A stretch of 64,000 bases of DNA, taken from the NCBI RefSeq assembly GCF_018271975.1, contig NZ_JAGUCN010000016.1, forward strand, positions 62,001 to 126,000. The letters run 5' to 3'. Shown here in pieces: positions 33,994 to 42,410 of this stretch; within the stretch, counting starts at the first letter, position 1; every line of letters starts with the position of its first letter. Below the pieces are notes generated by a model, which was not told where the DNA came from, made no database searches, and worked only from the letters and a program-made list of their open reading frames with translations. Both the position numbers and the translations under genes were made by a program. Origin of the DNA: Carboxylicivirga mesophila. Lineage in GTDB: Bacteria > Bacteroidota > Bacteroidia > Bacteroidales > Marinilabiliaceae.

Positions 33994-34516
33994 TTGGGAA
34001 CAATATTTTAAGGAAAACAGGGCTCAGCTGGATATTCATCAGCCTGATGAGGAACGCATGTGGCAAGCCATTGCCGAACGTCAGAAGTCAGGAAGTGTAG
34101 TAAAACACTGGGGATTTAGAATAGCTGTTGCCATTGCTGTTGTGCTGGCAGTAGGTGTATTTGTTCGTCATGAACTAATGATGCAGCAGCAACTGGATAC
34201 ATTGGCAGCCATCAACAAAGAGCTGGCCGCAAAAGAGCATGATTACATCATGCGGGTGAATCAAAAATGGGATGAATTCAGATCGTTGCCATCTGTTGAG
34301 ATTGATTTTGATGCTATGTTGCAGGAAGAGATAAAGATATTGGATGATATATATAGTAAATGTTTAGATGATATTAAAGCGCATGGTTACAATGAGCGTG
34401 CTGTGTTAATCATGCTTGATACCTATGAAAAGCGTTTACGCGTGTTAGAACGTCTGATTAATGAGAAACGAAAACAAAACAAAGATGAAAAAAAGTCAAA
34501 TCATATCCGGATATAA
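33983..34516 (+). CDS. Probable anti-sigma factor, single-pass membrane protein
   Basis: A 177-residue protein with an N-terminal cytosolic part of about 45 residues (WEQYFKENRAQLDIHQPDEE), a transmembrane segment (FRIAVAIAVVLAVGVFV) and a mostly helical exterior. It has no recognised anti-sigma motif, but its position (overlapping the sigma gene by 11 bp) and topology fit a membrane anti-sigma factor. The exterior contains coiled-coil-like stretches (LDTLAAINKELAAKEHD). It overlaps the next gene by 32 bp if that starts at 34485. Function is inferred from context. Confidence 0.7.
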   Translation: MPNSWEQYFKENRAQLDIHQPDEERMWQAIAERQKSGSVVKHWGFRIAVAIAVVLAVGVFVRHELMMQQQLDTLAAINKELAAKEHDYIMRVNQKWDEFRSLPSVEIDFDAMLQEEIKILDDIYSKCLDDIKAHGYNERAVLIMLDTYEKRLRVLERLINEKRKQNKDEKKSNHIRI

Positions 34517-35828
34517 GAAGAGTATATACTTAATACTGATGATGCTTTTGTTTGCTAGTATGGCGTCAGTGGCTGAACCCATAAGCAATGTATTCACTAA
34601 AACCATTCAGCTTAGCGGGCATCCAACCATTAGCTATCGTTTATACGATGTGTCGGCGGAGGTAATAGTAACTGATAAACAGGAGCTAAAGATTGAAATG
34701 GAGTATATGGTTGATGGCAAGCCAGAAGAGGTACAAAGGTTAAAAGATATGTTTGAAAAGACTGTCATCCAAAGCGACCATCAGGAAGTTGCAAACGTAG
34801 ATTTATCTTTTCAAAACAACTTTGAGTTAGAAATTATGGGAATGAAATGGAGTAAGCTCACTTTTAAGTCGGCTACGAAGGAAACCATAAAGTTGAAAGA
34901 ATTTAAGGTGAAAAAATGTCGTATCTGGGTGCCAAAACAAAGTGATGTTGATTTACAAATAAAGTATTCAACTATTAATATCAATGAAGATGTTTATGGT
35001 ATATGTAAAATAGATATATATGATTCAAAAGTATACTTAAATAGTGTATCAAAATCATTGTTGGGAGAAGCGAAATACTCAAGCCTGTCATTGGGCGATG
35101 TAGCTATGGCTGATGTGAACTTATATGAATGTAAATTTAAAGCAGGCGAAGTGAAAGAGGCCACTATCAAAGCCAAATACTCAACCATCAATACGAATGA
35201 TTTACAGGTGTTAAACCTCGATATGTATGAGGGAACTGCTGGTTTTGGCAATGTGCTGCGTGGTGAGATAAGCAATAAATATGCTCATATTACCATTAAG
35301 GAAGGCAATGCACTTGATTTATCGGTTTATGAGGGAAGTTTAACCTTTGACAGGATTTCAAACCTTAAGCTTAATGCCAAGTATATGGAGTTAAAAGGTG
35401 ATTTTGTCGATGTGCTATATTTAAATGAAGCATACGAGAATGAGATTAAGCTCAGCAAAGTGAACGCCGTTGAATCTAAAGATGGTAAATACAATGAGTT
35501 TACTATTGGCTATTTAAGTGATCGATTCATTCACTCGGGGTACGAAGATGAAATTGAAATTAATGCCTTGGAAACTGGCTTTAAAGCATTGATTTTTAAT
35601 GGTAAATACCTTGAGATTACACTTGGCATGTCCAACCCTCCGGCCTATATCTTTAAGGGGAATGTGCAATACCCTTCTTTCAGCATTAATGAATCGGACT
35701 ACACAATTCGAAAGAAGATTGGCGACAATAGCAAGCTGGAGTTTAACTATGAATTTAAAGGCCCAGGCGAGTCTTCTCCTGAAATTACGATAGAAGGTTA
35801 TGAAATAGATTTTAGTATACTTAATTAA
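34485..35828 (+). CDS. Exported DUF4097-like beta-helical protein of the ECF operon
   Basis: About 447 residues: a signal peptide (KSIYLILMMLLFASMASVA), then a domain of short repeated strands (KIDIYDSKVYLNSVSK, ADVNLYECKFKAGEV, LNLDMYEGTAGFG, LDLSVYEGSLTFD). The periodic Y-E-G/S turns suggest a right-handed beta-helix as in DUF4097 putative adhesins, which often follow ECF sigma/anti-sigma pairs in Bacteroidota. The ATG at 34485 is preferred because it opens the signal peptide; an earlier ATG at 34461 adds eight polar residues. No lipobox is visible. Role probably at the cell surface or periplasm; unproven. Confidence 0.75.
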   Translation: MKKSQIISGYKKSIYLILMMLLFASMASVAEPISNVFTKTIQLSGHPTISYRLYDVSAEVIVTDKQELKIEMEYMVDGKPEEVQRLKDMFEKTVIQSDHQEVANVDLSFQNNFELEIMGMKWSKLTFKSATKETIKLKEFKVKKCRIWVPKQSDVDLQIKYSTININEDVYGICKIDIYDSKVYLNSVSKSLLGEAKYSSLSLGDVAMADVNLYECKFKAGEVKEATIKAKYSTINTNDLQVLNLDMYEGTAGFGNVLRGEISNKYAHITIKEGNALDLSVYEGSLTFDRISNLKLNAKYMELKGDFVDVLYLNEAYENEIKLSKVNAVESKDGKYNEFTIGYLSDRFIHSGYEDEIEINALETGFKALIFNGKYLEITLGMSNPPAYIFKGNVQYPSFSINESDYTIRKKIGDNSKLEFNYEFKGPGESSPEITIEGYEIDFSILN

Positions 35829-36093
35829 TATATAGCATTAAGTGATGATGGTAAAGGTGCATTATATCAATGTAATATAAGATGTTTAGTTGCTTTTTGT
35901 TTAGTGCGATTTATAGACGACTAATCAAAATGTGCTATTTGCAAGTCTATAGAGTTGTTAAGCTTGGTGATATTTCCCATAGTGCCAGATGATTTTTAAG
36001 TAAATTTGAACATGATTCATCAAAAATACCCTGCAATTATTTGGACATATTTATGAATATGTCATATACTTACGGTTAGAATCCGGTATAACC

Positions 36094-37047
36094 ATGAGTA
36101 AACTAATCAAAATTAAACTGAGTTACAAACGCATCCCATTTGAATACAGATTATCAGTAATTTACCTGATAGTTGGCTGCCTTTGGATATTGTTTTCCGA
36201 TCAACTGGCAGGTCAACTGTCAAACGATGAAGAGACGCTAAGAATTATTCAACTTTACAAAGGGTGGTTTTACGTGTTAATAACTGCTATTGCACTGCTG
36301 CTGTTTGTTAAAGAGCATCTTAAGCGCCTTAGATATGCCGAAAACCTGGCCAAGGAAAACGAGCAGCTTAAAACGGCATTTATTGAAAATATGTCGCATG
36401 AGTTGCGAACACCAATGAATGCGATTGTTGGTTTTACCGAAATTGCCCGCACCGAAGGTGTTTCTATGCCTGAGATGAGGCAGTACCTTGACATTATTCT
36501 GAACAGTTCCAAACAGTTGTTGTCTATTGTTAATGATGTAATGGATACGTCTTTGCTTGAATCGGGCAATGTTGTGCTGAAAAACGAGCAGTTTACTCTT
36601 CAGAACCTGATAGAAAATGTGCATGCCTATTTTTCTCCTGTGATGAAGGATAATGTTAGCTTATTAACTCATACCGAGGGAGAGAGTTTTATGGTTTGTA
36701 CCGATCGGGAAAAGATGACGCGTATTTTTCATAACCTGGTTAATAATGCCATAAAATTTACGCATCGCGGGCGAATAGAAATTGGCTACAGGATTGGTTC
36801 TAAAGACGTGGTGTTTTTTGTAAAAGATACGGGTGTTGGCATTGATCCGGCTTTTCATCAATCCATATTCGATCGCTTTAAACAGGCCGAAATAGAACTC
36901 TCCAAGCGTACCGGAGGCACAGGGCTTGGCCTTTCGATTTGCAAAGAGATGATGAAGTTATTGGGTGGTCAAATCTGGCTGGAGTCAGAAGTAGGAGCGG
37001 GGTCGAAGTTTTATTTCTCACTGCCTATTAATACGCTTCGGGCCTAA
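36094..37047 (+). CDS. Orphan sensor histidine kinase
   Basis: A 317-residue kinase. Two transmembrane helices (about 19-35 and 57-72) enclose a short periplasmic loop of about 20 residues, too small for a ligand domain, so sensing may be in the membrane. The HisKA motif is FIENMSHELRTPMNA (His102), followed by the N box NNAIKFTHRG, G1 DTGVGIDPAFHQ, the F box FDRFKQAE and G2 GGTGLGLSICKE. No response regulator is adjacent; a minus-strand ECF system follows with a four-base gap. It is close in its kinase core to the partial kinase at the left edge of the window. Confidence 0.93.
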   Translation: MSKLIKIKLSYKRIPFEYRLSVIYLIVGCLWILFSDQLAGQLSNDEETLRIIQLYKGWFYVLITAIALLLFVKEHLKRLRYAENLAKENEQLKTAFIENMSHELRTPMNAIVGFTEIARTEGVSMPEMRQYLDIILNSSKQLLSIVNDVMDTSLLESGNVVLKNEQFTLQNLIENVHAYFSPVMKDNVSLLTHTEGESFMVCTDREKMTRIFHNLVNNAIKFTHRGRIEIGYRIGSKDVVFFVKDTGVGIDPAFHQSIFDRFKQAEIELSKRTGGTGLGLSICKEMMKLLGGQIWLESEVGAGSKFYFSLPINTLRA

Positions 37048-37051
37048 AATG

Positions 37052-38101
37052 CTACTTTACGCGTCGGTTTACCTCCAGGTTGTCGCCTTTTAGTTTGTAT
37101 CCAACTACTTTTCCATCAGCATTATAATACTTATTCATTTTAACCGATTCTTTCGATAAGAAGTTCATTACTTTGACCCCTCCTTCAACCAGGGCTAGTG
37201 ATAACGAGGGAGTTGCTTCTTCTTGCTCAATTTGTTGATAAATTGATGCCAGTTCGGCACGCAACAGATTGTTATTCATATACTGGGGCATCATAACATT
37301 CAGTCCGTGCTCATAGGCATTTATGGGTGCGCTTTCAAGTCTCTTTATTTGGTTAATGCTTGCCAGGTATTGTGCACTTTCAGGAACTATTGTCACTTTT
37401 TGGGTACTGTCAGCCTTGGTTTGGGCCTTATTCATTGGGTTTTTAGATAACTCAAGCAAACTGTCTTTTGATGGTTGAGTTTGATTGACAACAGGCTTTT
37501 CCAGGATTTTGTTACGCGCAATGGCTGGCGCTTCTATCTTTTGGGTGTTGTTTTTGTCGTTAATGGCGGTTGTTGGTTCAACTATTGCTGTTCTGTTCAG
37601 GTTTATCCATACTGTAAGAATAACAGCAATGCTTGCCACTGCGGCAATACCTCTGCTGGCTATAGTTTGATTAAGTACAGGTAGCAAGGTAAACCGGCGG
37701 AGTTTGTTTTTTTCGTCGAAAGTGATTTGACTATCAGATTGTAAACGCAGCTGCTGATATGAGGCGCTCTCCTTTTCTCTGGCCAATTCATCTGGCTCAG
37801 CTAATAGTAATTCAGCCTCTTCTGAAACGGTGAGCCCTTCCTCGGCCTTTTTGATGAATAAATAATCTTTAACCGGTAAATCATAGTTTTGAGCCTCGTG
37901 TTTCAGCAGTTCATCTTTGAAATGACAGGCCATCCCCACTTGTTCTGGCTCAAGGCTGATGTTAATATCTGTGTCTAAATCTCCTTTTAGTTCCGGATGT
38001 TCATCCAAAAATAAAAACAGCAGCTGCTTATCTTGCTCGGAAATGCTTCCTTCAAGATAATCGAGCAAATATGCTTCGTAATTATTTTTATCAATTCTCA
38101 T
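37052..38101 (-). CDS. Anti-sigma factor-like membrane protein
   Basis: A 349-residue protein. The N-terminus IDKNNYEAYLLDYLEGSISEQDKQ is the usual Bacteroidota anti-sigma opening (a short segment resembling a zinc-finger anti-sigma fold without the zinc ligands). A single transmembrane segment lies at about 150-167 (GIAAVASIAVILTVWI). The exterior half is low in complexity and rich in Lys, Thr and Gln, ending in a small beta unit (VKMNKYYNADGKVVGYKLKG). It overlaps the sigma gene by one base in an ATGA-type junction, supporting an anti-sigma role. The signal is unknown. Confidence 0.78.
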   Translation of the reverse strand: MRIDKNNYEAYLLDYLEGSISEQDKQLLFLFLDEHPELKGDLDTDINISLEPEQVGMACHFKDELLKHEAQNYDLPVKDYLFIKKAEEGLTVSEEAELLLAEPDELAREKESASYQQLRLQSDSQITFDEKNKLRRFTLLPVLNQTIASRGIAAVASIAVILTVWINLNRTAIVEPTTAINDKNNTQKIEAPAIARNKILEKPVVNQTQPSKDSLLELSKNPMNKAQTKADSTQKVTIVPESAQYLASINQIKRLESAPINAYEHGLNVMMPQYMNNNLLRAELASIYQQIEQEEATPSLSLALVEGGVKVMNFLSKESVKMNKYYNADGKVVGYKLKGDNLEVNRRVK

Positions 38102-38586
38102 CAGACTAAAACTTCGATGTTACCAATGTACTCCTTCAAAAACTTCCTGGCTCTGAAAATATAAACTTTAACCTGTGCTTCCGAAAGCTTAGTTATTTCA
38201 CTAATCTCTTTGTAAGAATAGCCTTCATAATCGCGCATCATCACAACCATTCGCTGAGTTTCGGGCAGGCGCTCAACCGCCTGGTGCAACACTTCATTAA
38301 GATCGGTATAGCCATCGGTGTGCGAGTGGTTCTTAAAGTCAACATCATCCCACAGGGCCTGTTTCTTTTCGCGTCGGGTCAGGTCAATCAGTGTATGATA
38401 GGCGGCCGAAAACAAATAGCTTTTCACTTTCAGAAAGTTAACCTCGTCGTGCTTTTTCCACAATTTCTCATAGGTATCCTGTATAATGTCTTTCGCTTTG
38501 TCTTCATCTTTAATATTCTTTAAGATGAATCGATAGACACTATCTGAATACTGATTGACGGCTTGGTTAAATTCTTCTACTGTCAT
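38101..38586 (-). CDS. ECF RNA polymerase sigma factor
   Basis: A 161-residue sigma factor. Region 2 is YRFILKNIKDEDKAKDIIQD, then TYEKLWKK; region 4 is ERLPETQRMVVMMRDYEGYS, then YKEISEITKLSEAQVKVYIF. It is shorter than the sigma at 33445 and not closely similar, so the two systems are distinct. It is co-transcribed with the membrane protein gene that begins at its stop codon. No target promoter motif can be derived from one locus. Confidence 0.93.
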   Translation of the reverse strand: MTVEEFNQAVNQYSDSVYRFILKNIKDEDKAKDIIQDTYEKLWKKHDEVNFLKVKSYLFSAAYHTLIDLTRREKKQALWDDVDFKNHSHTDGYTDLNEVLHQAVERLPETQRMVVMMRDYEGYSYKEISEITKLSEAQVKVYIFRARKFLKEYIGNIEVLV

Positions 38587-38655
38587 GTTTTTTCTGAATG
38601 ACTTTGGTAGGACGCATGGTTGTCGCCGGATGTTACAGCAAAAATGTGATTTTTT

Positions 38656-38928
38656 TTAGCGTTGCCTGATTTTAAATTGTTTATAGCCGTAAAACGGAAT
38701 GTCACTTACCATAAAAGTATCTACTCTTGATAATGCCGGTCCTTTTTTGCACTCAGACATAAAATGATAAATATTCTCCGATTCGCCTTCTGCATCAATC
38801 TCTACCTTGCCATCGGGCAGGTTTTGTACATAGCCATTAATGTTGTGTGTTTTGGCCCCGTTGGCCACAAAGTACCGAAAGCCTACTCCTTGCACCCTTC
38901 CGTCTACAATAATTCTGACTCTTTTCAT
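38656..38928 (-). CDS. Acylphosphatase
   Basis: A 90-residue enzyme that hydrolyses acyl phosphates such as carbamoyl and acetyl phosphate. The catalytic loop is GRVQGVGFRYF with the phosphate-binding Arg, and the catalytic Asn is in NINGYVQNLPDGKVEID. The ATG at 38928 gives the standard N-terminus (MKRVRIIVDGRVQGVGFR); the open frame extends upstream, but its 44 extra residues are unlike the family. It is divergent from the transporter gene at 39095. Confidence 0.94.
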   Translation of the reverse strand: MKRVRIIVDGRVQGVGFRYFVANGAKTHNINGYVQNLPDGKVEIDAEGESENIYHFMSECKKGPALSRVDTFMVSDIPFYGYKQFKIRQR

Positions 38929-38992
38929 AGTGCGCTTATCAAATGCTATTACAAAGATTAAAATTAGGAAAGTATTGTTGAGATGGAAAGTG

Positions 38993-39000
38993 TATCTTTG
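38993..39000 (+). promoter_or_regulatory. -7 box before the AAE transporter gene
   Basis: TATCTTTG is an exact consensus match, with TTG at 38975-38977 (15-bp gap) as a possible -33. It lies 94 bp before the ATG at 39095. Confidence 0.45.
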
Positions 39001-39094
39001 AACAATAATTAAAAAATCCACTTTCAGCTCATTCTCCAGCTTCGACAACATTAAATACATGTGAGTCGTTACTAACGTTATATTCTTAAGAGAA

Positions 39095-40681
39095 ATGGAA
39101 CTATTACAGACCAGCTATTTTGCCCTTTTTGTTATTATTTGCCTGGGTTTTATTATTGGTAACATCAAAGTTAAAGGCGTATCGCTCGATATCTCGGCCA
39201 TCATTTTTGTGGCCTTGGTGTTTGGCCACTTTGGAGTGGTTATGCCAGGTATATTAGAAAAGATTGGACTTATTCTGTTTATTTATACCATTGGGGTACA
39301 GGCAGGGCCTGGTTTTTTTGATTCTTTCCAAAAGAATGGCCGAAATCTGGCCTTGTTGGCTACTGTGGTGATTTTATCCGCCAGTTTTATGGCATTCTTG
39401 CTTTATCAATTGTTTGGACTCGACATGCCTATTATCACTGGCTTATTAACTGGAGCTCTTACTTCTACGCCAGGTTTGGCGGCTGCCATTGAAGTGACCA
39501 ACTCACCCTTGGTTTCCATTGGTTATGGGGTTGCTTATCCGTTTGGTGTAATTGGCGTGATATTATTTGCCAAGTTTTACCCTAAGCTGATTAAGGCCGA
39601 TATCCGAAAAGCTGAAAAGGATTATGAGAAAAATGCAGAAGCTGGTTTTCCGGAGATTACGCATGTTAACCTGGTTGTGGAGAATGAAAATATTTTTGGT
39701 AAAACCATCGGAAATCTTCGTGTCAGAACCATGACACAGGCGGTGATTTCGCGTGTGATGCACGATGGATTAGCTACCACTCCCAACAACATGACGGTAT
39801 TAAGTAAAGGTGATTTGGTTCGAGCTGTAGGTACAAAAGATGCCTTAGATAAAATAACACTTCTCATTGGTTCAAAAACGGATGAGAAAATACCGTTGGA
39901 TGCAGGTTATGAGGTGCAATCCATATTAGTGACCAATACCGAAGCGGTTAATAAGGCATTGAGTGTGTTTAACCTCTGGACGAACTATCAGGCAACGGTG
40001 ACACGCATTCGTCGAAGCGGAATTGATATCACACCTACGCCATCTATCAAGCTACAGATGGGTGATAAGGTGATGGTGGCCTGCAGTCGTGAAAACATGA
40101 AGCAGGTAATACGTATATTTGGGAATAACGATAAAAAATTGTCGGATACCGACTTCTTTCCGGTGGCCGCCGGCATTGTTTTAGGTATACTATTTGGTAA
40201 GATGTCATTGTCATTTGGAGGCTCCTTTTCGTTCAGTTTAGGATTAACCGGAGGAGTATTGGCAGTGGCAATGATATTAGCTCGTTTAGGGCGCACAGGA
40301 CCGGTTATTTGGAGTATGTCAGGGGCTGCCAACCAATTGCTCCGCCAGCTGGGTTTAATGTTGTTTTTGGCCTCTGTGGGTACCAAAGCCGGTGCTACGC
40401 TGGTTAGTACCTATGAAAGCTATGGGGCGCAGTTATTTGTGGTAGGTGGTATATTAACGCTTTTTCCCATGGTGATGGCTGTTGTAGCGGCCTACTTTAT
40501 GAAGTCGCTTAATATTCTTACTCTGTTGGGAACAATAACCGGCTCAATGACCAGTACACCTGGGTTGGCTGCTGTCGATAGTATGACAGATAGCAATGCT
40601 GCCGCCATTGCTTATGCAACCGTTTATCCGGTGGCAATGGTGCTGCTTGTTATTTGCGTGCAGATTCTAGGATTATTTTAA
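39095..40681 (+). CDS. AAE-family transporter with TrkA_C domains (YidE-like)
   Basis: A 528-residue inner-membrane protein. Two membrane repeats, each with the signature region TGALTSTPGLAAAIEVTN and GSMTSTPGLAAVDSMTDS, flank two cytosolic TrkA_C domains (about 190-345; NIFGKTIGNLRVRTMTQAVI and IKLQMGDKVMVACSRENMKQ). This is the aspartate:alanine exchanger superfamily, including YidE and YbjL. The substrate is uncertain: characterised members exchange aspartate/alanine or export dicarboxylates. The symmetry of the two PGLAA motifs is intact. A beta-barrel protein gene follows after a gap of 78 bp. Confidence 0.92.
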   Translation: MELLQTSYFALFVIICLGFIIGNIKVKGVSLDISAIIFVALVFGHFGVVMPGILEKIGLILFIYTIGVQAGPGFFDSFQKNGRNLALLATVVILSASFMAFLLYQLFGLDMPIITGLLTGALTSTPGLAAAIEVTNSPLVSIGYGVAYPFGVIGVILFAKFYPKLIKADIRKAEKDYEKNAEAGFPEITHVNLVVENENIFGKTIGNLRVRTMTQAVISRVMHDGLATTPNNMTVLSKGDLVRAVGTKDALDKITLLIGSKTDEKIPLDAGYEVQSILVTNTEAVNKALSVFNLWTNYQATVTRIRRSGIDITPTPSIKLQMGDKVMVACSRENMKQVIRIFGNNDKKLSDTDFFPVAAGIVLGILFGKMSLSFGGSFSFSLGLTGGVLAVAMILARLGRTGPVIWSMSGAANQLLRQLGLMLFLASVGTKAGATLVSTYESYGAQLFVVGGILTLFPMVMAVVAAYFMKSLNILTLLGTITGSMTSTPGLAAVDSMTDSNAAAIAYATVYPVAMVLLVICVQILGLF

Positions 40682-40759
40682 CTGTCATAGTTTCTGACTT
40701 AACCAAACCAGTAGTTATTTGTTATATTCACAAGCAAATAACTACTTAAACTTAAAGCT

Positions 40760-41470
40760 ATGAGAATAATTAACCTGAAAGCAATGATGTTGCTGGCTAC
40801 AGTGATGTTGTTGCCTGCTGGTGCATTTGCTCAAAATCCTACCAGTTCAAGGGGTACGGTACAGCAAACTTATAAAGTTGAGGAACCGGTAAAGCGCACT
40901 ACAGCGGCTGGGCCACGATTTGAATTAACTCCAATTTCCGGTTATTCATTAAACGGCCATGTTAATTTATACAGGGCAAAATTTAAAATGGATAATGCTG
41001 CGCATTATGGTGGCATTTTATCAGTTGAAGTAATGCCCGGATTAATGGGTGAGTTTTCCTATACGCGCTCTAAAACAACTGCCAGGTATGATGATTTTGT
41101 TGCGGGTGACCGTACCAATTACGATATGGCCATTGACTATTTTCAGCTGGGAGCTCTTAAGGCTTTAAAGCAAGGGCCGGTTGTGCCTTTTGGTATGGCC
41201 TCACTTGGTGTAACCTGGTTTAATATGCAAACGCATGGCGTGTCTGATCATGTATCATTTTCTGCTGCCCTCGGTGGAGGTGTAAAATTCTTCTTCAGCG
41301 ATAGAGTTGGTATACGCCTGCAGGGGCGCTTATTATTACCGATGTACTTCTCCGGCGGCGGATTGTTTCTGGGTATAGGCTCAGGTGGACCAAGTACTGG
41401 TGTTGGTATTAGTACGGGCGTATTGACTGTTCAGGGGGATTTCTCAGGCGGTCTTATTGTGCGTTTCTAG
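40760..41470 (+). CDS. Outer-membrane beta-barrel protein
   Basis: A 236-residue protein with a signal peptide (AMMLLATVMLLPAGAFA) and alternating strands typical of small eight-stranded barrels (FELTPISGYSLNGHV, GILSVEVMPGLMGEFSYTRS, VGIRLQGRLLLPMYFSG) ending in FSGGLIVRF with a terminal Phe. The Gly-rich segment GGGLFLGIGSGGPSTGVGIS is probably an extended surface loop. It resembles OmpW/OprF-type small barrels; the function is not evident. A strong bidirectional terminator separates it from convergent cysH. Confidence 0.8.
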   Translation: MRIINLKAMMLLATVMLLPAGAFAQNPTSSRGTVQQTYKVEEPVKRTTAAGPRFELTPISGYSLNGHVNLYRAKFKMDNAAHYGGILSVEVMPGLMGEFSYTRSKTTARYDDFVAGDRTNYDMAIDYFQLGALKALKQGPVVPFGMASLGVTWFNMQTHGVSDHVSFSAALGGGVKFFFSDRVGIRLQGRLLLPMYFSGGGLFLGIGSGGPSTGVGISTGVLTVQGDFSGGLIVRF

Positions 41471-41493
41471 CCACGGTACGGGTATTAAAATAT

Positions 41494-41531
41494 AACCGCC
41501 CGATACATCTAGTGTACCGGGCGGTTTTTTT
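41494..41531. terminator. Strong intrinsic terminator between convergent genes
   Basis: AACCGCCCG (41494-41502) pairs with CGGGCGGTT (41518-41526), and the loop contains a second short stem (TACA/TGTA). Seven T residues (41525-41531) follow on the plus strand. It ends the barrel gene and may also stop cysH transcription. Confidence 0.9.
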
Positions 41532-41544
41532 GTTGTAACAGTTG

Positions 41545-42249
41545 TTATCGTTTGTGTAGTCCACATTCTTTTGTGTCCGGGTTTTCCCACCACCAACGGC
41601 CGGCTCTAACATCTTCGCCTTCCATAATGGCCCGTGTACATGGCTGACAACCAATGCTTGGGTAATCTTTATCGTGCAGGGTGTTGTACGGTATGCCTTT
41701 TTCGTTGATGTAGGCCCACACCTGCTCTTCGCTCCAGTCTGCAAGTGGGTTAATCTTTAAAAGATTATTATTGGCATCCCACTCAACCTTAGAAATGTCT
41801 GTACGTGTAACTGATTGTTCAGCTCTTAAGCCACAAATCCAAACGTCCAAACCTTTAAAGGCACGCTGAAGTGGTTCAATCTTTCTTACAAAACAGCACT
41901 CTTTGCGGTTTTCAACGCTTTCAAAAAACAGGTTGATGCCTTTGGCGTTGACCATCTTCTGAACTTTCTTCTTCTTAGGGAAGTAAATTTCCAGGTTCTT
42001 TTTGTATTTGCGCGATGTACGGTCAATCAAATCATATGTTTCGGGAAACAGACGGCCAGTATCCAGCGTGAAAATTTTGGTTGCGGGATTAATATTAACC
42101 ACCATCTCGGTGAGCACCTGGTCTTCAGCACCCAGGCTTGAGGCTAAACCTATCTTCTCGCCATAACGTTCGATAAAATAAGTCAATATTTCTTGAGGTG
42201 TTGAATTGGCTAATTGCTCATTCAGTTGTTTGATTTCTTCTGCTTGCAT
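41545..42249 (-). CDS. cysH: Adenylyl-sulfate/PAPS reductase
   Basis: A 234-residue enzyme that reduces activated sulfate to sulfite using thioredoxin. The PP-loop-like region is LASSLGAEDQVLTEM. Cys118-Cys119 and Cys201/Cys204 (ECCFVRK, GCQPC) are the four iron-sulfur ligands of APS-reducing assimilatory enzymes, so APS rather than PAPS is the likely substrate. The catalytic Cys229 is in the C-terminal ECGLHKR. No cysD/N/I/J genes are near. A -7 box lies 17 bp upstream of the ATG. Confidence 0.94.
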   Translation of the reverse strand: MQAEEIKQLNEQLANSTPQEILTYFIERYGEKIGLASSLGAEDQVLTEMVVNINPATKIFTLDTGRLFPETYDLIDRTSRKYKKNLEIYFPKKKKVQKMVNAKGINLFFESVENRKECCFVRKIEPLQRAFKGLDVWICGLRAEQSVTRTDISKVEWDANNNLLKINPLADWSEEQVWAYINEKGIPYNTLHDKDYPSIGCQPCTRAIMEGEDVRAGRWWWENPDTKECGLHKR

Positions 42250-42265
42250 AATCCAATGTTTTGTG

Positions 42266-42273
42266 CAAAGATA
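42266..42273 (-). promoter_or_regulatory. -7 box before cysH
   Basis: TATCTTTG on the minus strand (42273 to 42266) is an exact consensus match ending 16 bp before the start codon. Confidence 0.48.
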
Positions 42274-42347
42274 GTAATATCGTTTTTAGGCTATAATTAT
42301 AGCGCTAAATTAAACAGTTACGGGCTTTTCTGTGATAAAAATGTCCA

Positions 42348-42387
42348 TAAAAAAGAGGTGAGCTGAGTTATTATATCAGTCACCTCT
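42348..42387 (-). terminator. Intrinsic terminator after pfkA
   Basis: AGAGGTGA (42354-42361) pairs with TCACCTCT (42380-42387), extended inward by CTGA/TCAG. On the minus strand a run of T residues follows. It lies just past the phosphofructokinase stop codon. Confidence 0.85.
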
Positions 42388-42410
42388 ATGAAGAAATATC
42401 TCTTGTTTAC

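Noticed and set aside
38929-39060. N-terminal extension of 44 residues on acylphosphatase
   Set aside because: The standard family start is the ATG at 38928; the added hydrophobic residues are unlike acylphosphatase and overlap the divergent promoter region.
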